From: Saposhnikovia divaricata
Taxonomy: Eukaryota > Streptophyta > Magnoliopsida > Apiales > Apiaceae
DNA: 64,000 bases
Assembly: GCA_036435485.1 (NCBI GenBank)
Contig: CM071598.1
Location: forward strand, 105,522,501 to 105,586,500
Direction: 5' to 3'
The translations under genes and the position numbers were made by a program. Below, one piece after another: positions 1 to 9,989 of the stretch. Within the stretch, counting starts at the first letter, position 1, and every line of letters begins with the position of its first letter. The notes beneath the pieces were generated by a model. The model did no database searches, was not told the origin of the DNA, and worked only from the letters and a program-made list of their open reading frames with translations.

Positions 1-3000
1 ATTCCCTGTAATGGCAATAGCACTTGTGTTGTCACAGAAAATTGGAATCTTCTCAACTTTTATACCATAGTCAATGAGTTGGTTTCTCATCCATAGAATC
101 TGTGCACAACAGCTTCCAGCAGCAATGTACTCAGCTTCAGCTGTAGAAGTGGAGACTGAGTTTTGTTTCTTACTGAACCATGAAACAAGCCTGTTACCTA
201 GAAATTGACAGGAACCTGTAGTACTTTTCCTATTAACTCTGCAACCTGCATAATCTGCATCTGAATAGCCTGTTAGATCAAAACCAGATTCTCTTGGGTA
301 CCAAATGCCAAGGTTTGGTGTTCCCTTGAGATACCTGAAAATTCTTTTAATAGCTATTAAGTGAGACTCTCTAGGGTCAGCTTGAAATCTAGCACAAAGA
401 CAAGTAGAAAACATTATATCAGGTCTACTAGTTGTTAGGTATAAAAGTGAACCTACCATGCCTCTATAGCTTGAGATGTCCACAGACTTTTCCTTAGTAT
501 TCAACTCAAGCTTAGTTGCAGTGGCCATAGGTGTTTTAGCAGATGTACAATCCATTAAGTCAAATTTCTTTAAGAGATCATAAATATATTTTTTTTGACT
601 TATGAAAATGCCCTCATTAACTTGCTTTACTTGTAGGCCAAGAAAGTAAGTTAATTCACCCATCATGCTCATTTCATACCTACTTTGCATAAGTTTGGCA
701 AACTTTTTGCAAAGCTTCTCATCTGTAGACCCAAAAATAATATCATCTACATAGATTTGAACAAGTATTGAAGAGCCATTAATATTCCTATGAAATAAGG
801 TTTTATCTACTGTACCTCTAGTGAAGTGGTTCTCCAAAAGAAATTGAGATAAAGTGTCATACCAGGCTCTTGGTGCTTGCTTCAAACCATAAAGTGCTTT
901 CATGAGAAGATATACATATCCTGGAAATTCTGGATCCTCAAAGCCAGGAGGTTGATGGACATAGACCTCTTCTTCCAGTTCCCCATTTAGAAAGGCACTT
1001 TTGACATCCATCTGATAGACTTTGAAATTGGCATGTGCTGCATAGGCTAGAAAGATTCTTATTGCCTCAAGTCTTGCCACTGGAGCAAAAGTTTCATCAA
1101 AATCTATTCCTTCTTCTTGAGAGTAGCCCTTTGCCACTAATCTAGCTTTATTCCTCACAATTATGCCATTTTCATCTGTCTTATTCTTGAGAACCCATTT
1201 AGTACCTATGACACTTCTATCATCAGGTTTAGGCACAAGTTTCCATACTTTATTTCTTTCAAATTGGTTTAGCTCTTCTTGCATTGCTAACACCCAATCT
1301 GGATCTAGAAGGGCATCTTCCACTTTCTTAGGTTCCTCTTGAGACAGGAAGCTACTGTATAGACATTCTGCTTGAGTGGCCCTTCTGGTTTGGACTCTTG
1401 AATTTGATTCACCAATGATTAACTCAAATGGATGATCTCTAGTCCATTTTCTTGCAGGTGGAAGGCTTGATCTTGATGAGGTTGCTTCATTTCCATGAGC
1501 ATGATCATGTTGATTTAGCATTGAATTTTGACCTTGAGAAACTCCCCCTGAGTTTGTTGTCCTTGCTGAATTATGAAGTTGACTATCAATGGATGCATCA
1601 TTTTGCCTGTCGACGGATTCTTGAGAATATCTGTCAACGGATGCATCTCTAATAGTGTCAACGGATGTTGCAGAATGACTGTCAACGGATGTTGCAGAAT
1701 GACTGTCAACGGATGCTTCATTTTCAGTGTAAGCATCACTTCTAGTTGGTATAACAGCTCTAGGTGGATCTCTGTGGTCATGATCTTCATTTTCCTCATC
1801 ATAGTACATTCTTCCTTCACCTTCATTCTCAAATTCCAACTTTTCATGGTAACCTTCATCATTTAGGCCTAGAATCTTTTGATCATCAAAAACAACATGT
1901 ACAGATTCCATAACAATGTTGGTTCTTAGATTGTAGACCTTGTAGGCTTTCCCTGCTGCATATCCAACGAAAATAGCTTCATCTGCCTTTGCTTCAAATT
2001 TGCCCAAGTTATCTCCATGATTCCTTAGCACAAAACACTTACATCCAAAGACATGTAGGAAAGCTAAAGTTGGTTTCTTGTTGGTTAATAACTGATAAGG
2101 AGTCATTCCTCTAGCTTGATTGACCAAGGAAATATTCTGAGTAAAGCATGCAGTGTTGACAGCTTCAGCCCAGAAATATGTTGGTAACCTTGATTCACTT
2201 AACATTGTTCTAGCTGCTTCAATGAGAGTTCTGTTTTTCCTTTCAACAACCCCATTTTGTTGAGGTGTTCTGGCAGCAGAAAACTCATGGACAATTCCAT
2301 TCTCTTCACAGAAAATCTTCATTGTGGAATTCTTGAATTCAGTACCATTGTCACTCCTGATTCTTTGTACTCTATCTTCAGAACCATTGTTTAGTATTCT
2401 GAGGTGATTGATGATGATTTCACTTGCACAATCCTTGGAGTGCAGGAAGAAGGTCCATGTGAACTTAGAAAAATCATCTACAATCACCAGACAGTATTTC
2501 TTCTTTGAAATAGACATGACATTTACTGGACCAAATAAGTCCATATGCAGCAATTGAAGAGGCTTAACAATGGATGACTCTGTCTTGCTTTTGAAGGATG
2601 ATTTCTTTTGTTTCCCTAATTGGCAGGCATCACACAGCCCATCTCTGACAAACTCCAATTGAGGGATTCCTCTAGCAAGATCCTTTCTTACCAAATCATT
2701 CATAACTTTAAAATTCAAATGTGACAGCTTCTTATGCCATAGCCAACTCTCATCCTTACTTGCTTTGCTGAAGAGACAAGTAATGGATTCTGAGCATGCT
2801 GAATTGAAGTCAGCTATGTAAACATTTCCTTTTCTAAAGCCTGTCAATACCACATTGTTGTCTTCCTTGGCAGAAACAACCCAGGCTTCTTTTGTGAACT
2901 TTACTTCATAGTCTTTGTCACAAATCTGACTGACACTCAGCAAATTGTGCTTCAAACCTTCAACTAAAGCCACTTCTTCAATGATGACATTGTCTTTTGA

Positions 3001-3246
3001 AATCAGGCCATATCACTTAGTATATCCTTTGCTGTCATCTCCAAAGGTAATTCTAGGGCCAGCTCCTTCCTTGAACTCTGTGAGCAGGGTTGAATCTCCT
3101 GTCATGTGCCTAGAGCATCCACTGTCTAGGTACCATAGATTCCTTCTGTTTCTCTGCACACATTTCAAAAACAAATCAAGTTGATTTTGGTACCCAAGCT
3201 TCCTTGGGTCCTTTCTTGTTAGCCTTTGACTTTGCACTCTTAGCAT
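1..3246 (-). pseudogene. pol: copia pol: protease, integrase, reverse transcriptase, RNase H (one premature stop, 3' end outside window)
   Basis: The polyprotein cuts itself and copies the element's RNA into integrated DNA. Reading leftward: protease with the WYLDSGCSRHMTG active-site region (about 3100-3130), integrase with the HKKLSHLN zinc region, GPVNVMS and RSDNGTEFKN motifs (about 2650-2200), then RT with DVKSAFLNGEL, LYGLKQAPRAWYD and YVDDIIFGS (catalytic codons at 742-753), and the start of RNase H with DADYAGC and STAEAEYIA. A TGA at 3013-3015 interrupts the frame between protease and integrase, probably a GGA-to-TGA change. From there to position 1 the frame looks open. Between integrase and RT lies a linker with repeated SVD units that come from the ATCCGTTGA motif. 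The frame differs from that of gag, so a frame change lies near 3176-3246. Confidence 0.9.
1588..1714. repeat. TCAACGGAT motif cluster inside copia pol
   Basis: Four exact TCAACGGAT copies start at 1634, 1658, 1682 and 1706, about 24 bases apart. Two diverged copies lie near 1588 and 1610. On the coding strand they are translated as repeated SVD units (SVDSHSAT twice). The same 9 bases occur in gag and, ten times, in the LTR. Confidence 0.85.
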
Positions 3247-3388
3247 TCTTCAACTTAGGTGTAGATGCTTGAGTGATGGGGTTTGACAAATGCTCATTTG
3301 CATGAATATTGGATGCATGCATGTGTGGAAAATTGGCATACATATTATTCATGTTAGGTATGTTCCATGACATTTGTGGCACATTCAT
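3176..3388 (-). pseudogene. gag/pol junction peptide after the in-frame TAA
   Basis: This 70-residue stretch follows gag in the same frame after the TAA at 3392-3394. It is Met/Asn/His-rich and then Lys-rich (NAKSAKSKANKKGPKEAW), a composition usual for the spacer before the copia protease. It ends in TGA at 3176-3178, while the protease is read in another frame from about 3246. Either a frameshift mutation or a frame change used by the element lies here; since the rest of the copy shows only single lesions, I favour mutation. Confidence 0.6.
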
Positions 3389-3391
3389 AGA

Positions 3392-5614
3392 TTAAAAGTA
3401 AGGATTAGACACATATGGCATGTTCACATATGGATTTGAAAAACTAGCATTTTGATACAAACCAGGCATAACAGGCATTGCAGGCATACATGGCATTGGT
3501 TGAGGTACATGAACAGGAGCCTTGTTGACAATCTTGCAATTAGAAGATAGATGATTGACACTATTACAATTACTACAAGTTTTCCTAGGAGCAAACTTGT
3601 CAGGAGAGTAATTGTTTTTCTTGTTGATGCCTATCTTACCATTTCTGTTCTTTTTCTTTTTATCCTCAATTTCTACCTTTTCATTATCTGATTTACCAAC
3701 AGCCTTTTTGTTGTGTAAATCACCTGCCTTAGCCTTCCCACTGGATTTGTTTTTGCTGCACTCACCACTAACAAAATTCTTGTTGACAGGACCATACTTG
3801 ATATCCAGTTTCCTAAGTTCCTTCTTACTAACAAACTTTTTGTTAGTCGACGGATACCTCTCATCCGTTGACGGTTCATCTGTCAACGGATGATCACTAT
3901 CCGTTGATTCACAAATAGTCTCTAGATCCTCAGGGCCAGGTTCTAGCTCCTTTTTCTTTTGAGACCAGGTATCCTTCACAAACGATTCTATTCCCTGAAC
4001 TTCTATTATGTTTTGAGAAATATTCCTACAACTTTGAAATTTAGCAATTATCCCTTGTTCTTTTTCAAGCTGGTCTTTTAAAATCAGTTCTCTTTTTAAC
4101 ACAGCTTCAAGTTCACTTTTAGCATTATTGCAATCAACTCTCATTTTCTCAAATTCTAGAAATTGAGTTTCTAGAGCAGCATTTCTATCACTTAAAAACA
4201 GATTAGACTCTTTAATCCTATTGTTCTCTTTAGTAAGTGATTTAAGAGTAACACTTAAGTGATATAGTTCAGTAGACATTTCATCTATAACACTATTGCA
4301 TTCCTCTTTGGTGAGCTCAGAGAGATTAGTAGAAAATACCTGATTGCTAGCTGAACTTGCTTCCTGCTCTCCAGAATCAGCCATTAAAGCAAGGTTGACT
4401 AACTCAACATCATCATCAGAATGATTGTCATCAACAGCCCAGTCATACTCTTGGGTCAAGAATGCCTTTCCTTTTTGCCTGAGAAGATCAAAATATTTCT
4501 TCTTATAGTCAACAGCCTCAGTTGACTTTCCCTTGTTCTCAGATCTAGGTTTCCTGCATTCACTTATCATGTGACCAGCAATTCCACAATTGTAGCATTT
4601 AATTTTGGATTTATCCACATAGTTGCTTATGGAAAAATCCTTGTTAAATGGCTTGGCCACCCCAGAGTTTCCCTTGAATTTCAGCTTAGAGAATCTCCTA
4701 GATAGAAAAGCTAAGTGCTCATCTATCTCATCCAATTCATCCTGCTGAAGAGCATTCAATTCCTCAAACACCTTTTCCTTGCTCCTGCTTGATTCTGCTC
4801 TACCTTTACAAACCTCCCTGTTTGGTGTAGAACTAGCAGTTTCTGTCCTTTCCTCCTTTTGCTCCAAGTTGGCAACAAGTGCAACTGACCCACTTTTCTT
4901 TTGAGACTTCTCAATCTCTTCATCCTGCTCCATTTCCAGCTCATAGGTCTTTAAGGTTCCATAGAGCCTTTCAAGAGTAAATGTCTTGTACTCTTGAGTG
5001 TTTCTTAGAGAAACAGTCATTGGCTTCCATTCCTTGGGCAGTGATCTCAGAAATTTGAGATTAGAATCTTTAACTTGATAGATTCTTCCATACAGTTTCA
5101 GACCATTTAGTAGCTTTTGAAATCTACTAAATGTATCATTCAATGTTTCTCCACTCTTAAAGTGAAAATGTTCATACTGTTGGATTAGTAGTTGCATCTT
5201 GTTTTCCCTTACCTGTTCTGTTCCTTCACACAGGGTTTGAACAGTGTCCCATACTTCCTTGGCGGTAGTACAGTTAATAACATTGTCAACCTTGTCTGTT
5301 TCTAGACCATTGAACAGAATATTCATGGTCTTTTTGTCTTTGTGGACTTCTGTAATATCTTCAATACTCCACTCAGAAGAAGGTTTGGGAATGAGAGTGT
5401 CAGGCACATCTTCAGCCAGGCCAACTCTTGTTGCAGTCTTCATTGGAACGTGAGGACCCTTGTCAATGCAATCCACAAAGCCCTCATCAATAGACGAGAG
5501 ATGTAGACGCATCTTTACTTTCCAGTGAAAGTAATTTTCTCTATCAAGAACTGGAATCTTTACTCCATAATCCTTCTTAGACATGTTGGAAGTGTGTTGA
5601 TCTTTAAACTTCAA
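3392..5614 (-). CDS. gag: copia gag (long SIRE-type, 740 aa)
   Basis: Gag forms the virus-like particle and packages the element's RNA. The N-terminus has the usual copia start (PVLDRENYFHWKVKMRLHL, about residues 20-40), followed by the UBN2-like retrotransposon gag domain with EVWDTVQTLCEG. A first CCHC zinc knuckle (CYNCGIAGHMISEC, about residue 345) and a second one (CSNCNSVNHLSSNC, about residue 690) flank a Glu/Lys-rich coiled-coil-like stretch. The methionine at 5614 lies 15 bases inside the primer-binding site. The frame ends in TAA at 3392-3394 and continues in the same frame to 3176, so this stop may be a single-base lesion and not the natural end. Residues around 3843-3907 carry the ATCCGTTGA motif, read as ESTDSDHPLTDEPSTDE. 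Confidence 0.9.
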   Translation of the reverse strand: MKFKDQHTSNMSKKDYGVKIPVLDRENYFHWKVKMRLHLSSIDEGFVDCIDKGPHVPMKTATRVGLAEDVPDTLIPKPSSEWSIEDITEVHKDKKTMNILFNGLETDKVDNVINCTTAKEVWDTVQTLCEGTEQVRENKMQLLIQQYEHFHFKSGETLNDTFSRFQKLLNGLKLYGRIYQVKDSNLKFLRSLPKEWKPMTVSLRNTQEYKTFTLERLYGTLKTYELEMEQDEEIEKSQKKSGSVALVANLEQKEERTETASSTPNREVCKGRAESSRSKEKVFEELNALQQDELDEIDEHLAFLSRRFSKLKFKGNSGVAKPFNKDFSISNYVDKSKIKCYNCGIAGHMISECRKPRSENKGKSTEAVDYKKKYFDLLRQKGKAFLTQEYDWAVDDNHSDDDVELVNLALMADSGEQEASSASNQVFSTNLSELTKEECNSVIDEMSTELYHLSVTLKSLTKENNRIKESNLFLSDRNAALETQFLEFEKMRVDCNNAKSELEAVLKRELILKDQLEKEQGIIAKFQSCRNISQNIIEVQGIESFVKDTWSQKKKELEPGPEDLETICESTDSDHPLTDEPSTDERYPSTNKKFVSKKELRKLDIKYGPVNKNFVSGECSKNKSSGKAKAGDLHNKKAVGKSDNEKVEIEDKKKKNRNGKIGINKKNNYSPDKFAPRKTCSNCNSVNHLSSNCKIVNKAPVHVPQPMPCMPAMPVMPGLYQNASFSNPYVNMPYVSNPYF
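3843..3907. repeat. ATCCGTTGA motif cluster inside copia gag
   Basis: Exact copies lie at 3863-3871 and 3899-3907, with an inverted one at 3883-3891 and a diverged one at about 3847. Both orientations are translated here, giving different peptides (STD and PLTD), so the conserved unit is the nucleic acid and not the protein. Confidence 0.8.
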
Positions 5615-5629
5615 ATATGTTAGAAGCTT

Positions 5630-5641
5630 GCTCTGATACCA
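5630..5641 (-). other. primer-binding site (initiator tRNA-Met)
   Basis: The minus strand reads TGGTATCAGAGC, the complement of the plant initiator tRNA-Met 3' end that primes minus-strand DNA synthesis in most copia elements. It sits 2 bases inside the LTR end at 5644, as expected. Confidence 0.95.
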
Positions 5642-5643
5642 AT

Positions 5644-6658
5644 TGTTATTCCCAGATTACACACTTGTATAATTGTAGAAGGGGGGGTTGAATACAATTC
5701 TTGATATTTATAAATTTCTGATAAGAACTCCAGAAATCTATACTTAGATAATTGCTTGTAAAAAGATTAATGCACAAACACATAAAAATCAGGTGGTTAA
5801 ATGCACCACCTGAAGCTTTTATTCGAAGAAAACTCTGTGATACAAAAGTACACAGCTTCTGTTTTACAACTCTTTGCTTTCTAAGAATATTCAATAGAAA
5901 CCCTAAGCAAAATGTATCTGTTTTCTTAACCTACAAAGAGTTGCTACACTTGGTTATAAATCCCAAGTTTTACAAGTACTACTGGAATAAGATAATATTA
6001 ATCTAATTCTAGTTGACTTGCTACTACACTCCAAATACACATGTAGCCGAAAGGTTGTCCTTGTGTTCAGACATGTCTCCTGCACCTTTCTTGTATTCAT
6101 AGTGTAAATAGAATGCTTCTTTCTTCTGTGTTTCCAAAGTATGGTTGCCATACTGCTTTTTGTATCTACTATCAACCCATGTGATCTGTCAGTCAAACAT
6201 GTCCTTATCAACTGCTAATCCCCAGCTAATCATAGAAGACAGTGTCAATGATTATCCGTTGATATTGTACACTGACATCCGTTGATGATGTATTGAGCTG
6301 TATCCGTTGATATTGAGACTTGAGCTGTATCCGTTGATAGAGTGGATTTGAGTTGTATCCGTTGATAGAGTTTTGTCTTCATCCGTTGATACACTTTCAC
6401 TTAAACAGAATTACATAGCATAGCTTATTTACAATTGGCTACCCTATTCTGCCTATCCGTTGATGGTCAACATGACTGTGGATAAAAACACTATCAACTG
6501 ATAACATAGAGATACTTGCAGTATGCTACAAAACCTTATCCGTTGATGAGCTACCTGTCAACGGATAGAGTTATAAATCCTCATCCGTTGACAGCTACAA
6601 AACCTTATACAATTTGATTGATTGTGAAGTTATCATCAAGTACAACATATTCCTAACA
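5644..6658 (-). repeat. 5' LTR of the SIRE-type copia element
   Basis: About 1015 bp. On the minus strand it begins TGTTAGGAAT and ends GGGAATAACA, giving the TG...CA ends with a 5-bp terminal inversion (TGTTA/TAACA). The inner boundary is fixed by the primer-binding site. The U3-like half carries ten exact copies of ATCCGTTGA (6254-6591). The matching 3' LTR lies beyond the left edge, so LTR divergence cannot be measured here. Confidence 0.88.
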
Positions 6659-6680
6659 CTTAGTAATCAAAATCCGTTGA
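6254..6680. repeat. array of the 9-bp motif ATCCGTTGA in the LTR
   Basis: I count exact copies starting at 6254, 6277, 6302, 6329, 6357, 6380, 6454, 6538 and 6583, one inverted copy at 6558, and one more at 6672, 14 bases beyond the LTR end I call. Most are followed by T or C. Spacing is irregular (20-85 bp), so this is not a simple tandem satellite. CCGTTG fits the plant MYB core CNGTTR, and its complement contains AACGG, the core of the MSA element bound by three-repeat MYB factors; that role is only an inference. Confidence 0.85.
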
Positions 6681-7751
6681 CTAAAGTCAACCCACACATC
6701 AGAGTTACTTCCTCAATTACTCATGGAAGTAAAGTTAGTAATGATTATCAAACCAGTTGTCAAGCTTTGTGCTTGGGGGAAACTGAATTAAATTCTGTTC
6801 CTACGATGCATAGAATTCTCTCAGGGATTGGAGGAAGAGAGGACATCGCCTTCGGGCGTAGTCCAAATATTAAGGCCCATATGCGGTCAGGATGCGACCC
6901 GATAAGGGAACGTCGTCCTTCTACTAGTAGAGAAGCAGAGGCACGATATATTGGCTGATCACCAGATATCGTGGAAGAGGCTCCAGCATAATCCCATTCT
7001 TCCAATTGGAATTGTACTGTAACACTGTAATGAAAGCCTAGATGCTCAATTACCGATAGTGTTAACATAATGATGAACTATTCAAAGTACCTCAGAAATT
7101 CTTCGTTATATTTCTGGATAAAGAATGAAAAATGTTTAATGATGGTACAATATCAGTATATAATATGGCATATGGTTTATGTTAACAAAAGTACTTTGAA
7201 AACTATTATTATATGGCTGAGTTGCATTGCTCACTCTTGCTTTTCTTTCATATATACCACCACACAACAACAGATACTCATGGCAAGAACAAGGCAGACC
7301 CTTCGCAAAAGCGTGCTAACCGGTCAACAGTTTAGGAGACTGTTTACGAGGCAGGTACCAGGGCAGCACCCAGTAGCATTACCACAGGTGAGCAGACTAA
7401 GTTGGATAGGTTTACAGCTTAGGTTGGTTAGATTTATTTACAAGCATGACTTGTGTAAGTTTCTGAAAACCAAACCTCTTTTTGGATGCAAGTGCCACCT
7501 TAGATGGTAATTCCTTTTTAAGTTGAACTTTTGAGATTATGACAATTTGGGTTTGTAATAACTATTTCAAGATGGTTGTAATAACTTAGTAATATTTTAA
7601 TTTCGTCTCTGAGCCTATAATCTGTAAATGTTGAGTGTGATTGAGGGATCACAACATACTAAAATGAAGATTAAGAATAATGAATATTAAAATAGGAATT
7701 AAGGATAGAGTGACAGCCTGGATCTCCGACCCCGGATCTAGGGGTGTTACA
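6659..7751. mobile_element. fragment of a long gypsy-type (Tekay/Del-like) LTR
   Basis: The right end, read on the minus strand, is TGTAACACCCCTAGATCCGG and continues GGTCGGAGATCCAGGCTGTCA. The solo LTR at 41308 begins TGTGACAGGCCCAAATCCGG in the same way. Further inside, the minus strand has GATATCTG, TGATCAGCC and CTACTAGTAGAAGG, all matched in order at 42080-42160. So this is about 1.1 kb of the same 3.3-kb LTR family. The remainder should lie left of the copia element that interrupts it. The 5 bases after its end, CAACT (7752-7756), are the expected target duplication. LTR orientation cannot be decided without internal sequence. Confidence 0.75.
7280..7510 (+). other. short ORF conserved in the gypsy-type LTR family (possible exon)
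   Basis: ATG at 7280 opens a 76-codon frame starting MARTRQTLRKSV. The solo LTR at 41308-44601 has a related frame on its minus strand from 41729 (MPILRTTARKRV), and the one at 50984-54348 has MSRRSGPSGW from about 51397. Each is preceded by a block like GCTGAG...GCTCACTCTTGCT, and each reaches CAG, GAG or GAG followed by GT after 20-36 codons (here CAG/GTGAGC), which looks like a splice donor. The first part is basic. Function unknown; it could be a leader exon of an LTR transcript. Confidence 0.45.
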
Positions 7752-8126
7752 CAACTCATACGATTTTACAAAATCAAATCCGCGCTTGAAGCGTGGTAGA
7801 CCGGTCGGTGCAAAAGATGTTGCACCATGAAAACAAAAAACAAAGAAAAATGCCCCTGAAGTGGCACATGCTCCAGAAGTAGCAAATACCCCTGAAGTGG
7901 TATTATCTCCTGAAGAGATTCTAATCCCTAAAGATGAGGGATTAAGTAATCATGAAATTTCAATAAATCATGCGCATGATATGCCATAATTGATGATGTA
8001 TTTGTGTACTCTGCGGCATTGGATGTCGATATAAATTCTGATCCTGAACCACAAAGTGTGGATGAACGCCGTTAAAGAAAAGACTGGCTAAAATGAAAAG
8101 ACGCAATTCAAACTGAATTAAATTCA

Positions 8127-9620
8127 TTGCGTAAGAGAGAAGTATTTGGACCTGTTGTCCAAACACCAATTGGTGTGAACCCTGTTGGAAATAAATGGGT
8201 ATTCATAAGAAAACGAAATGAAAAGAATGAGATAGTGAGATGCAAAGCCCGACTTGTGGCTCAAGGGTTTTCTCAAAGACCTGGCATTGATTATCAAGAG
8301 ACATACTCACCAGTAATGGATGGAATTACTTTTCGTTTCATATTAGGTATGACATCTAATGAAAAACTGGAAACAAGTCTTATGGATTTCGTTACTGCAT
8401 ACCTATATGGTTCACTTGATAGTGAAATTTTTATGAAAATCCCAGAAGGATTGAAAATGGATGAGTTCAAGAAACCACGTCATATATACTCCATTAAACT
8501 TCAACGATCATTGTATGGACTGAAACAATCTGGTCGTATGTGGTATAACAAACTTAGCCGTTATTTACAAAAGAATGGGTATATTAGTAATCCGATTTGT
8601 CTATGCGTTTTTATCAAGAAATCACAATCTGGTTTTGTGATCATTGTTGTATATGTGGATCATTTAAATCTTGTAGGAACAGCTACAGAGGTTGATGATG
8701 TTGTCATATATCTAAAGATAGAATTTGAAATTAAAGATCTTGGAAAGACAAAATATTGTCTTGGTATACAAGTCGAGCACTTGTCATCAGGAATTTTCCT
8801 CCACCAATCCACATATACAGAAAAAGTTTTGACTAGATTTTACATGGATAAATCTCATCCTTTGACCACTCCAATGGTGGTTAGATCTTTAGAACCTGAT
8901 AAAGATCCATTTCGACCACAAGAAGATGATGAAGATGTTCTTGATCCTGAAATTCCATATTTTGGTGCAATTGGTGCACTTATATATCTTGCGAATAATC
9001 CAAGGCCAGATATTGCATTTGCTGTGAATTTATTGGCCAGGTTTAGCTCTGCTCTGATGGACAGACATTGGAATGGGATCAAACATATATTCCGATATCT
9101 TCGTGGAACAGTTGATTGGATATGCAGATGCTGGATAGTTGTGAGATCCTCATCACAAACTGGATATGTATTTACATATTGCGGTAGAGCCATTTCCTGA
9201 AAATCCACAAAGCAAACTACAATGGCAACCTCATCAAATCACTCAGAACTAATTGCAATTCATGAAGCCAGTAGAGAATGTGTTTGGTTGCGGTCTATCA
9301 TCAAGAATATTGAAGAATCATGTGGATTACCGGACATCACGAAAAATCCCACTGTCATGTTTGAAGATAACACTGCATGTATTGATCAACTCAAGGAAGG
9401 ATATATCAAAGGAGACAGAACGAAGCACATTTCACCAAAATTCTTATACACTCATGAGCTGCAAAATAATGGTGAAATCGATGTACAACAAATTCGATCA
9501 TGTGCCAACCTTGCAGACTTATTCACAAAATCATTACCGAATTCAACATTCAGGACGCTACGACATAACATTAATATGCGTCGACTCAAGAACATGTTGC
9601 AACAAAACTCTAGTGAATGA
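8127..9620 (+). pseudogene. pol: copia reverse transcriptase-RNase H, inactive
   Basis: One frame holds RT and RNase H, broken only by TGA at 9198-9200 where the family has Trp (AIS-stop-KSTKQT). RT motifs seen: KARLVAQGFSQRPGIDY, FVTAYLYGSLD, SLYGLKQSGRMWYNKL and YVDHLNLVG (about 8650). The last should be YVDD; the second catalytic Asp is His, so the enzyme would be dead. RNase H shows MATSSNHSELIAIHEASRE, FEDNTACIDQLKEG and TKHISPKF. About 20 residues are missing after RYLRGTVDW, where the GYxDADxAGD region of RNase H should be. It ends MLQQNSSE-stop, shortly before the 3' LTR. Confidence 0.9.
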
Positions 9621-9739
9621 TCGATTTCTTCCAAGGGAAGATTGTACTCTTTTTCATTCGTTAAGGTTTTTATCCCACTGAGTTTTTCTTTAACAAGGTT
9701 TTAACGAGGCAATCTATGATCCATACTGTAATGACAATT

Positions 9740-9989
9740 AAAGGGGAGTATTGTGAATTGATTGCCAATACAGTAGTCAAAAGTGTAATAGTTGGGCTAT
9801 GCATATAGAGATGAGAAAATGTTACATTGTTGTCCCCTTTCTCTTACTATAAATAGCATGCAATACTGAATGGAAAAGATGTACCGAGCAGTTCATCTCT
9901 TTCTTTGCTCTCTTTCTCTTTCTCTCTATTGTTCAAGTAGCTAGCAATATTTATTAGTAGCTCTTTATTACAGCTAGTATATTATAACA
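9740..9989 (+). repeat. polypurine tract and 3' LTR of the second copia element
   Basis: AAAGGGGAGT at 9740-9749 is the polypurine tract that primes plus-strand synthesis. The LTR starts TGTGAATTG at 9752 and probably ends TTATAACA at 9989 (238 bp, TG...CA). TATAAATA at 9848-9855 is a good TATA box, followed by a CT-rich stretch at 9898-9930 usual around copia transcription starts. The end at 9989 is a best guess because there is no 5' partner to compare. Confidence 0.75.

Larger units (their letters stand above)
1..6658 (-). mobile_element. Ty1/copia LTR retrotransposon, SIRE/Maximus type, truncated by the window edge
   Basis: Read on the minus strand, the order is LTR (5644-6658), primer-binding site (5630-5641), long gag (3392-5614), protease, integrase, reverse transcriptase and RNase H, which runs off position 1. 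The integrase-before-RT order defines Ty1/copia. A gag of about 740 residues with two zinc knuckles and a spacer between gag and protease fits the SIRE/Maximus lineage. The RT still has its YVDD motif, and pol is open over about 3 kb except for one stop, so the copy is fairly young. Its right flank is a gypsy-type LTR, so it inserted into that LTR. The 5 bases after the LTR (CTTAG, 6659-6663) are the predicted target duplication; the partner would be left of the window. Confidence 0.93.
7752..9989 (+). mobile_element. Ty1/copia element, 3' half, decayed
   Basis: It starts abruptly where the gypsy-type LTR ends, inside the region upstream of RT (KRGRPVGAKDVAP, then TGA), and runs through RT, RNase H, a polypurine tract and a 3' LTR. 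The 5' half was probably separated by the LTR insertion and lies left of the window. Damage includes stops at about 7829, a frame change before 8127, a changed RT active site and an in-frame TGA at 9198. Confidence 0.88.

Noticed and set aside
1515..1866. Open frames on both strands with repeated SVNGC or HPLTV units
   Set aside because: They are other-frame readings of the motif cluster in copia pol.
3176..3394. Programmed frameshift or stop read-through between gag and pol
   Set aside because: A TAA, a TGA and a frame change all lie close together, more like ordinary mutation; related copies would be needed.
6254..6591. Regularly repeated short motifs that might suggest a CRISPR-like array
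   Set aside because: Units are 9 bp with irregular spacers in a plant LTR; there is no repeat of 24-40 bp and no cas gene.
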